Source: Hippasteria phrygiana (taxonomy: Eukaryota; Echinodermata; Asteroidea; Valvatida; Goniasteridae). From it: DNA of 64,000 nt. Shown piece by piece: positions 55,380 through 64,000 of the stretch; the first letter of the stretch is position 1, and each line of letters opens with the position of its first letter. The notes under the pieces are model-generated. The model made no database searches. It worked only from the letters and a program-made list of their open reading frames with translations, and was not told where the DNA came from. The position numbers and the translations under genes were made by a program. The stretch covers positions 172,961 through 236,960 of the forward strand of contig JAZGUH010000763.1 of the NCBI GenBank assembly GCA_037893225.1, written 5' to 3'.

Positions 55380-55740
55380 AGTTTCTTTGTTCATTTTGAA
55401 AATGTGTTCAAATTTGCCTAGTCGGTTTTCATTGTGGATTGTTTGACAATTATAAGTTAAAAAGTCGTATCACTCATTGAATGATCCCCACAATGTCGCT
55501 TCCTATGTTGTATCGTAAAAATGGGTGTGATCCGTGGCTATACGGCATTCTGGGTTTATGACTTCTGACTAGCGCTCACCCGAACAAAGATACTGACAAT
55601 TTGGGAGACCGCCAACATATAGGGCAAGATAGCTCAGTTGGTAGAGCGCCTGTGCGGTAACTCGGAGGTCGCAGGTAGCAGGTTCGAATCCCGCTCCTGC
55701 CAGTTTCTTTGTTCACTTTGAAAATGATTTAAATAAGACT
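55380..55740 (+). mobile_element. tRNA-derived SINE sequences in X4
   Basis: 55380-55455 is a SINE tail (cagtttctttgttcattttg to ggattgtttgacaatt). 55622-55740 is a tRNA-like head with A box (tagctcagttggtagagcg) and B box (ggttcgaatcc) followed by the start of the same tail. X3 lacks both, so they were inserted into X4. The head has an 8-bp duplication near gcaggtagcagg and is not a functional tRNA gene. Confidence 0.75.
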
Positions 55741-56780
55741 TAGTGTACATATGCATGTACATGTATGTTGTAGCAGTTAAAGAATTCAATTTTTACAGTA
55801 TTAGATGATAGGTACATCTGCCAAATTGATTTCTCACGATGAAAATTGCAAATACATGAAAAAGAGATATGTAACAAATGGTGTATTTCATATTTCTGAT
55901 AACCACACACTGAACTCGGTGGCAGTTCTAACCTTTAATGGTAAAGTGTATATTAACATAAATGTAACTTTGCAATAATGATTTGAAATCTTGACAGAAA
56001 TAAATCGTATCCAGCGAAAAATTGTTTACCTAAAGAATTAAAAGAAATGAGTGCAGTTAACCATCTACTTTGATTTGAATCGACAGCATTTGAGTGGTTT
56101 GCTGGGCTTGCTATACTTCTCTTCTTCATGTTCACTTTTTAAAATATTAGTATGCACGGATTATTACACATGTAGGAATGTAATATATTTAGTGGAGGCA
56201 TTTTGTTCGGGAGAAATATGAGTGATGAAGACAATGATGAATTTAAGCTCCGCCTTGCAGGCAATGTAAGTACGAGCGTTTTTCAGTCAAAAGTTGACCG
56301 GACACCGTAACAACTAATTTTTTGTGCATGAAACTGGACTGAAATATCCACTACAATACTGGGCCTGGCCATGATGACTGGCTGCAAAAAAACCAAAAAT
56401 TATACATGTTTGTACAGGTATTTTAACCAAACCTGGCAAAAATCCATCTTTTATAAAACGGTTATTCTAAAATTTGGAACTTTATTCATTCATTCATTCA
56501 TTCATTCGCATTGGCTGGTTGGCATCCCGGATTGAAGGGTGCACCTGCAGGTGAGTTGTCATTGTCTGGGGCGTCCGTAGCAAGGAGGATCCTGAGAAAC
56601 TCCAAGTTATTCAACCTTTAAGAACTCCAAGCCGTTTTTTGTATAGCCATGTATCGTGCTGATGTATCCACAGTGTGCATGTTGATATGTACAAGTGGCT
56701 TTTGTACACACATCCACGATTATATATAATATATATAAAGTTCTTACTTGTATATACATATACATATACATCATCCACAA

Positions 56781-57651
56781 AGGAGGAACTGAACAACTTC
56801 ATTGATTTTGTCGGCAAATATCATCCTGCCCTGCAGTTCACCTCAGAGGTTTCAGAGACCACACTCCCTTTCCTTGACATTCAACTTCGGATTGATGGTG
56901 AACGGTTAGTAACCTCCATGTTCTACAAGCCAACTGACTCTCACAGCTATCTGCAATACGACTCCTCACATCCGCAGTCTTGTAAGGTTTCTATTCCATA
57001 CTCACAGTTTCTCAGACTTCGACGCATCTGTAGCGATGACAACGATTTCAGGCAACAAGCTTAAAAAATTGCCACATTTTTCATGGACAGAGGCTACCCC
57101 AGAGACATCACACCAAATGCCTTGCGTCGAATCTCAGCCATTACCCGCAAGACAGCGCATACTCCATCGACTAAGAATGTCGCATCCCATTGGTCCTCAC
57201 CTACCACCCGTTTAACCTGCGAGTTCGTGCTATCATCATGAAATACTTCCGCACGCTCCAAGTTAATCCTTTGACCATGGAGGTCCTTTTAATACCTCCA
57301 TGCTTTGACCAACCATATCTTCAATGGAGACTCCACTCCCCTCGTTGCTTTCCGACGTGACCAGTCCATCGGACAGACTTTAATCCGATCCATCCTCCCA
57401 CCAGTCTCCGTTGTCAACAACGACTTTAACACCGGCACTGCAGCCTGCATTCGCCCTCGCTGTAATACGTGCAGGTCCATCCACAATACCCGGTCCCAAA
57501 GGCAGTTAAACACCCGGAGGACAATTCACTTGCATATCTTCCAACCTTGTGTATTGTATCTCCTGCCAACTATGCGGTGAACACTACATCGGCGAAACGA
57601 AGCGTCGTTTGGCAGACCGGTATACTGAGCACCTTCGAAGTGTCCGACTTA
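56781..57651 (+). pseudogene. Penelope-like element, 3' coding fragment with GIY-YIG endonuclease
   Basis: The first frame has a reverse-transcriptase C-terminal segment (LPFLDIQLRIDGERLVTSMF, YKPTDSHSYLQYDSSHP, IPYSQFLRLRRICSDD). It continues after a stop with FFMDRGYP, then, across a small insertion, DSTPLVAFRRDQSIGQTL. The end, in a shifted frame, reads CQLCGEHYIGETKRRLADR, the GIY-YIG endonuclease core typical of Penelope-like elements. Stops and frameshifts show decay. The 5' end joins TA-rich sequence at the broken edge of X4; the 3' end meets another repeat at 57652. Confidence 0.8.
57276..57302. mobile_element. 27-nt palindromic micro-insertion, copy 2
   Basis: CATGGAGGT, a 9-nt loop (ccttttaat) and ACCTCCATG, flanked by the 7-bp direct repeat ctttgac. 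Without the insertion and one repeat, the Penelope frame reads on (QVNPLT then NHIFNGD). Confidence 0.75.
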
Positions 57652-58320
57652 AGCCGTGTCCGCACTGGACTTCTTTTTGGGAAGGTTTTACTGAGACAAT
57701 GGTAAAATGAAAAATGGTCAAATGTTACCACTGTCCGCACTTGGACTTTCGACACGGGAAAATTTTACCGAGACCGTGGGAGAAGTAACCGAGCTGTCAA
57801 TATAACGACTTATGAGGGCGCTTTGCGTGACCTTTCTACATTGACGCGATTGACCCAAATCCCCGGCCCAAATCACGCGTGCCTTTTCATTTTTCCGGCC
57901 GATGTGTACACGCAGGCCTACGTCTTTAGCACCAATCAAACTTCAGACTTTTTTATCAATAATAAAATCTACCATGATTGCGACCAAAAGAGGAACAACG
58001 CACTGGAATTTGGAAACTTGCCACGTGCACCGCACCGCGGTGAAACAATGTAAAGCGCATGCGCGGTTTCCCTGTGAAGCATGACCTTGCGCTCTGGCCG
58101 GATGTACGCTTTCCTGAGCCGCTTTTACCGACTCGCACTGTCGGCACTGGACTTATCGTCTCGGGAAAGGTTACCTGGTCAGTTTTCCTGGGCTGCAGTT
58201 GGCCGGTAGAAGCCTGAAGTAACCGCTGGACTCAGGAAAAGTAACTGAGAGGAAAACGTCCTACTATGCTGTCCGCACTGGACTTAAAATGGGAAAAGTT
58301 CCACTTCTCCAAGCAACCGC
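57652..58320. repeat. Unclassified element with repeated gtccgcactggactt words
   Basis: The word occurs at about 57657, 57723, 58135 (one change) and 58262, usually followed by a gggaaa(g/a)tt word. Subterminal repetition like this is common in MITEs. Ends and target duplication are not clear. Confidence 0.45.
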
Positions 58321-58420
58321 ACACGTGTGACAACATGCGCGTGTGCGTCCTGACCATGACAACATCGAACGCTCAGCGCTTAGATGACAACTCAAGTTGA
58401 TTTAACTCATATCCTGAATT

Positions 58421-58424
<4 letters not shown>

Positions 58425-58457
<33 letters not shown>

Positions 58458-58612
58458 GTGGGGATGCTGCGTAGCACTGTAGAGCATAGAAAATATATAT
58501 GGTAAAGGTGAAACAGTGCTCACCGGATAGTTTTACCCGAGCTATAAAATTGTTGAATGCTGCGTAGCACTGTATAAGTTTAAAGCAGTGCTCACCAAAA
58601 GCAGTGCTCACC
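58425..58612. repeat. (TA)n tract and duplicated gctgcgtagcactgta block
   Basis: A TA tract near 58428-58456 is followed by two copies of atgctgcgtagcactgta...cagtgctcacc. The second has a further 16-bp duplication of gcagtgctcaccaaaa. Confidence 0.7.
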
Positions 58613-61600
58613 AAGAATATTGGAGCTGAATTTTCGGCCTGACTGGGCCTTTATCGGAGCTGGGAGTTGGACTGGTGGTTTGAATGCAGAAAATTCCACA
58701 TTCATACCACCTGGCGTGAGCCATCCGAGCTTGTAGATGATGCGCTGTTCTATCTCCAAGCGCTGACATTTCTGCGCACAACGATATGGCAAACGTGTAC
58801 CACCGAATGGGGTTATATTCTTGATACCACAGCCGCGCTTGTTTTGTACCTACATGTATGTATGTATAGGCCTATTTGTCCCCAAACAGGCGCCGGTTGG
58901 TTCCTTGTGGGAAAAAAATCACCATTTCTGACGCCATTAACAATGCACGTGTCAGACGTCACACGAACTGTTTGCGCCTCCCAAAATGTGTCATAGGAAA
59001 TAACTGTTGTCTTGGCAACATTTCATACAAAAATCCGCTCAAAATGTCCCCAGTCAAGTACTGTTTTTGCTGTCAGGAAGCAACTCATAATAATGATTTC
59101 ACACTCAGGCCAGGCCGCGCCGGCGAGGCCGAGGCAAAGCAATGTCGTACCGTGTAAACGTGAGATTTTGTAGAGAGATGTGAGATATGTTTTTTATGTA
59201 AAGCGGTACCCTCAGAAAAAGTCCCATAAATGCGGTCCAGAGGTGTCCTGTCCCAGAAAATGTCGACACCACACTCTCCATAAAGAATGCACGGCGTGCA
59301 CCCCAAAACGCTTCTGGTTTCCTGGTAAATCCGTCCGTAAGAGCGAACGCTGTTTTGTCTGATTCTGTGAGGAAAAGTATCAACGTGTTGTATGTGTGTT
59401 TACACCCTTACAAACGGTCCCCACAAGGCCGGTTCATGATCGTGCAACTTGTCTTGTACACTTCCATAGACTATGTACACAGTGCCGTGTGTGTTCTCGC
59501 AAGGAAACGCCTAAATGGCGGATTTTCTAATTCAAGGTGGGTGAAACTGAGAGATGAGGTGGTTGGTTTGGTTCGAAGGAGGTTGGTGATGAGGGAGAGG
59601 TGGAGTACGGATGTTTTTAGAAGTAGCTTTATTTTCTTAAGTTTTTTCATGCAGATTTGAAGCAAAGCACACGCTACTATGACCCGTTATTGTTCAGTTT
59701 GTATTTTATCCTATACCAACTATCCCACCCACCACACAAACCAACAGGGTTCCATTTCTGAAATCTTGAATTATGCCCCTTTACAACCATTTATACAAAT
59801 TCAAGATTTGTTTCAGCTTTGTTCAATTGTTTATAATTAATTTTTGTAAGTAAATAAGCAAACTCCCGCCAAAAATATATTTCAGAAATCATCTTTCCGA
59901 GTTTCAACTAAAAGTCATTGCTAATCGAAGTTCTGGGGTTGATCATTTTTTACCTGAAATAAATGTTTACCATAATTCATACACAAATCACAAGAGCCCT
60001 AGGAATTCTGCTTGGAATGTTGTTAACAACAGAATAATAATCATTGATTATTACTTTTCGGTGCCTTAATTGATTTTTTGTTTAGAAGTCCTTAGTTGCT
60101 CTGAATGTCTAAACTAATCCAACTTAATTAACATTTAGTCAAATTATCTGAGTTTACTCTATAATTATCTGAATTTTCTACACTAAGATAATTTCACTAT
60201 TTCGTCTACTGAAGTGGAAGATTTTTCTTTTTCAATTTCCTACCTTAAATTATTCTTACGGGTTATTTTTTTGTAAAATAATCTCAAAAGACCGCTTTTT
60301 CACTTTTCTGAAATATTCAGTCAAGTAAGGGAATAACAATTCTGTAGTTTTTTGTTTTGTTTTAGAACGAAATATTCCTTTACTGGGTACATGAGTGGAG
60401 AGAACCTTTTGTTTGTGTCATTGAATAACCGTTATACAAGAACCCCACTCCTCCAACTTTACTCAAGGTTTCGCGTGAAGAACAACAAGCGAGGACCATG
60501 TAGACGTGAGATGTTGTAGAGTTGTTAGGGCTATTTTATGCTTTATATTGCATCACGGTAACTCCGGAAAAGTCTCATAAATGCACAGGCTGTGCCGGCA
60601 CATGTGGATCACACACTAAAGAAAGAATACATGGTGTGCATACTCTGAAATGTATATCCCCGTAGAGACATGGTTTTGTTCTTTCCTTTGTGCCTATATA
60701 CAGGGTGATTAAAAAAAAAAACGAAACCGAGAAAAAAGAGTTACTATTCCAAAAATATACATGTCACGGATACATCAATTTATTGCATCATAAAGTAGGA
60801 GCTACAACCTTTCTTTTAATACCTATGTCGCAAGGCTACAGTCACGGATGGCTGAGTATCATTGTCCTCAAAACCATAGACAAAATTCGGAAATGGAGTT
60901 GTGTGTTGGTTTTCTTTTTGTTTTAAAACAAAATATTCCTTTACTTGGTAATGGGTAATTAATTTTTCAGTGTGCTACCTTTAACGGATTGAGGATTGAA
61001 ACAACAGCTTACAATGAATTTCTTTTAACAAAAATAATCCGAAATCACCGCTTTTTCACTACAATTTCTAAAATATTCAGGTAAGGAAATACTTGAACTT
61101 GTGGAATTATTTGAACAAAATTTTCCTTTAGTCTGTAGATGACTGGAGATAACCTTTTTGTTTTTGTTTTTGTATCATATTACAAATAATACAACTAGTG
61201 CTGAATAACAACCATAACGAAACTAATTTATACTGCCAAAGGGGGAAAAGAAGGAATTCCAACTTGAACTTAATTAATTAATTTAAGGTAATAAATATAC
61301 ACCATAAAAACATTTTAAAAACCACTACTGCTGCGAGCGAGCGTGGTCCGCGCCGTGTAAACTTGAGGACTTTGTACAGAGGGTTTGCAACATGCTTTTG
61401 TGCACGGTGGTAACCTCAGAAAAAGTCCCATAAATGCGGTCCAGAGGTTTGCTGCCCGGAAAGTTTGGACACTCACACTCCCCATAAAGAATACACGGTG
61501 TGCACCCCCAAAACACGTCTGGTTTGTTGGTAAATTCGTCCCTAAGAGCGAACGCTGTTTTGTCTGATTCTGCGAGGGAAAGTAAATCAAAGTAGCCACG

Positions 61601-62662
61601 TGTTTTGTATGTGTGTTTTACGCCGCTCGCCGCTACAAACGGTCTGCACAAGGTCGGTTTATGATCAGGTAACTAAACTCGCTTATACACATATAGACTG
61701 TGCACCCATGCCGCGTGTGTGCGTTCGCGCAAGGAAACGCCTGAATGGCACAACTTCTGATCACAGATCGCATTGTACAGCTGACAAGAAGACAACAAAC
61801 AAACCTGTAACAGTTTTAGTTAATTAAATCCATCATCATCACGAGAAAATAGTGAAAGGGTTTTGTTTTTAAAATGTGTGCGTATTTCGATTGGTGAAAT
61901 CGAAAGGAGCCACTGCGTATTTTGCAGGTCTGCAAGTATGTTTGTCGAAGACGGAAATATTTCTCACAGGAGGATTGGTAATAAATGCAACCATCTTTCT
62001 CAGATTGAAACGAGTCAATTGTATTTTTGATTATTACAAAAGCTTTCTATTTTAATACTCCTAAATTTACACGAAACTACAAAATGACGCAGATTTCTCT
62101 CGGCAATCCTCTTTAACAACGCACGCGTGGGGGGGGGGGGGGGGGGGGGGCGTCACACAAATAGTTTTTAATTTAGACCCAAAGCTGCCCAGATTGTCAT
62201 CGGCCAATAAAAATGCCTCCGCGCTTGTAAATTGCCCCAAGAAAAGCGAAGTTGGGCCGTCTTAACTTTGGGGCATCATTAATTCTGCTCGTGGGAATTT
62301 CGGATTTTTTGGGGCACCGAAATAGTCGTCAAAGTAATATCCAAATTTATGCTAGCAGAAAATTGAGGTTTATTTTAAAAACGGGTGTTGCGTCCTGTAA
62401 AAAAACCCAAAAATTATGTTTTTTGTGTGCAAAGCTGTTATTCTCAGAAAAAGTCCCATAAATGCGATCTAAAGGCGTCCTTTTCAGGAAAGTGTCTCCC
62501 CATTGCCGGTAAATTTGTCCCCGAGAGAGAACGCCGTTTTGTCTGATTCCGTGAGGGAAAGCATCCACGTGTTGTATGTATGTGTTTGCGCCGCTTCAAA
62601 CGTCCCCACAAATGACCTAGCTCACGCGCTGACTTCCATAGAAATTTCTACACAAACATGTA

Positions 62663-62998
62663 TAAATGGAAAAATTATATATAGCACTTTAGTGACTAAC
62701 TAAAGTTAAAACTTTGCATGAGCTTTTGTAGCAACAACTCAGATGCAATGAAGTAAAACATCATCAGGCAATGTTTATATATATAAGGGCACAGTCTGAC
62801 ATGGTCTAGACAAAAGGTGACGATGAGTAGTCACTGCTGTAGTGTGACAAGACCATGTCAGACTGTGCCCGTATAAACCTTGCCTGATGATGTTTTACTT
62901 CATTGCATCTGATGAAGTAGTTGTTGCTACGAAAGCTCATGCAAAGTTTTACTTTAGTTAGTCACTAAAGTGCTATATATAATTTTTCCATTTATTAA
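62663..62998. mobile_element. Foldback with about 150-bp arms, inserted in the long repeat
   Basis: From aaatggaaaaattatatata at the left to the inverse ending atttttccattt at the right, the arms pair almost throughout around a centre near 62830. It splits the last long-period unit. The right arm has a hammerhead-like core at 62909-62934; the left arm has the same region with a small deletion. Confidence 0.75.
62885..62945 (+). ncRNA. Hammerhead-ribozyme-like motif (tentative)
   Basis: ctgatga (62909-62915), then a short hairpin (gtag, ttgttg, ctac) and gaaa (62931-62934) reproduce the conserved core order of hammerhead ribozymes, with a possible stem I in gatgatg...cattgcatc. One unpaired A and an unclear cleavage site and stem III make activity doubtful. 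Confidence 0.25.
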
Positions 62999-63634
62999 TA
63001 ATGTCTGACTAACACGGCTACCTCGCAGGGAAACGCCTAAATGGCAGAATTTCTTATTCAAACAGTGTGCATGGGGGACGATAAGCAAGCACCACGTGTT
63101 GTGTGCATGTGCATGTATGTGCATGTTTACGACGCGACGTTACAAAAAACGGTCCCCACAAAAGGGTTCGTGATCATGTAACTCGCATGTACTAGTAGCA
63201 CAGAACATGTACACTGCCGTATGCGTTTGTTCTCGAAAGGAAACGCCTACATGCATGGATTTCTGGTTTGAACTGTTCGTGGTGGACTGGTGGGTTCCTA
63301 CAGTAGTAGTACTAAGGTTTGGGGGGGGGGGGGGGGGGGGGGGGTGAGCAGAGGAGGGATGTGTGAGAGGGACTGAAGTTGTAAGTTGGGTCTTGGGGAT
63401 GTTGGTCATGAGGGAGAGAGATGGGGGTAAGGTGGTACAAATGTGGTTTTATTTTTAGTACAGTGTAATAAATAGTATATTTGCGAATTTTTCTGATCAT
63501 TTTCGTTATTGGTCATTCAAATTCGCGTGGTTTTTACGCATCTGATTAAACTAAGGTTTTGTTTTCACTGTTTGGGCATTTAGTTTCAATTTTTAAGCAC
63601 CCAAGATTTTGTTCCTAATGTTCGCTTTCGTTTA

Positions 63635-63725
63635 GGGCATTCTATTTAGTTTTGGTGCATTCTAGACTTCATTTGTTGCATTCTTAAATTGATTTTGTGA
63701 CATTCTTTAACTATTCAAGCATTCA
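63635..63725. repeat. About 21-bp tandem repeat
   Basis: Four to five units starting gcattct followed by a T-rich stretch. Confidence 0.65.
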
Positions 63726-63756
63726 AATTAGCGAACGTCGGGTGTATATGACGCAG

Positions 63757-64000
63757 TGTTGTAGTCAAGACCATCACAAGACCACCACACAAGACCCTGC
63801 AAGACCAGCACAAGACCAGCACAAGACCAGCAGTCTTAATCCAAGTCTTAAGCTATTCAAATGAACTGTAACAAAAGCATTCCTTTGTCATGGTTTATGC
63901 CTGTTACTTGTGCCTGTTACAAGCTGGTCTTGTGAATGGTATTGTGCATGGTCGTGTGCCTGGTCTTGTGCATGGTCTTGTGCCTGGTCTTGAAATGGTC
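63757..64000. repeat. Inverted pair of acaagacc/ggtcttgt minisatellites
   Basis: 63757-63836 has units of acaagaccagc. 63905-64000 has ggtcttgtgcctggtcttgt units, which are complementary. The right side continues outside the window, so this may be another foldback element with minisatellite arms. Confidence 0.7.

Larger units (their letters stand above)
49423..56720 (-). mobile_element. Element X copy 4 (X4), interrupted by an LTR element and a SINE
   Basis: Begins TAGTCTTGGTTCCGAGAC and follows X3 in the same orientation (gagggcgctgtttctcag, cgattctacc, tttccgggggagcc, then the blocks at 50390-50700 and 55005-56720). The Gypsy element occupies 50708-54999 and SINE-related sequence about 55380-55740. 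The right end is lost: the match stops at catccacg (56720) before a TA-rich tract and the Penelope-like fragment. Confidence 0.8.
59135..63470. repeat. Long-period repeat, four to five divergent units
   Basis: A block with agaaaaagtcccataaatgc, ccataaagaatrcacggygt, gcgaacgctgttttgtctga, caaacggtccccacaag and gcaaggaaacgcctaaatgg occurs at about 59160-59520, 60490-60680 (poor), 61330-61750 and 62430-62650, with partial copies at 63030-63250. A purine-rich tail (gatgagggagag) follows the first and last. Spacing is 0.85-1.35 kb. No ORF is conserved between units. G runs lie near 62130 and 63318. Confidence 0.65.

Noticed and set aside
55622..55705. Functional tRNA gene
   Set aside because: A and B boxes are good, but an 8-bp duplication breaks the T-arm region and the SINE tail follows directly.
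1..64000. CRISPR array, operon or bacterial system
   Set aside because: All tandem arrays lack spacers of regular unique sequence, and genes here have introns; the DNA is eukaryotic.

Overview
The window is repeat-dominated animal DNA. GU-AG introns, tRNA-derived SINEs, Penelope-like and Ty3/Gypsy retroelements, long foldback DNA transposons and homopurine/homopyrimidine runs mark a metazoan. Frequent taggcctac and tacatgtaca words and the abundance of foldback elements suggest a marine invertebrate deuterostome, most likely an echinoderm. That assignment is an impression, not a database result.

One conserved host gene is visible: four exons, all on the minus strand, of GABA transaminase (ABAT) at 30068-30165, 28051-28083, 11391-11508 and 9869-9918. 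Splice sites and phases agree at every junction. The 16.5-kb intron between the second and third of these exons holds, on the opposite strand, a tyrosine-recombinase gene (12095-26017) split by a hAT-like MITE, by two large elements inserted back to back, and by a short palindrome. Both ends of ABAT appear to lie outside the window or were not recognised.

Layout: 1-1280, ends of two TAG...CTA elements and a MITE. 3363-7492, foldback L containing a TTAA-flanked element (H1) that contains a compact IS3EU-like element with minisatellite inverted repeats. 8179-9537, foldbacks. 9869-30165, ABAT and its TE-filled introns. 30465-33716, SINEs and MITEs, including a palindromic SINE with a 12-bp target duplication. 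34093-42142, an 8-kb IS3EU-like element with a three-exon DDE transposase fragment. 45480-48905, a satellite. 49423-56720, a fourth copy of element X, interrupted by a pol-less Gypsy retrotransposon (50708-54999) and a SINE. 56781-57651, a Penelope-like fragment. 59135-63470, long-period repeats with a foldback carrying a hammerhead-like motif.

The strongest candidate for something undescribed is a group of elements (called X, C and G here). All begin TAG and end CTA, duplicate 9 bp of target, carry an 18-bp near-palindrome at the tip, and have a terminal module of about 100-155 bp whose stem arms differ between families while complementarity is kept. Two X copies sit head to head on the same 9-bp target. 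A second candidate is a pair of 25-27-nt palindromic insertions with identical 9-nt arms, different loops and 7-bp target duplications. Several insertions can be checked inside the window because an uninterrupted copy of the target repeat, or a restored reading frame, is present.
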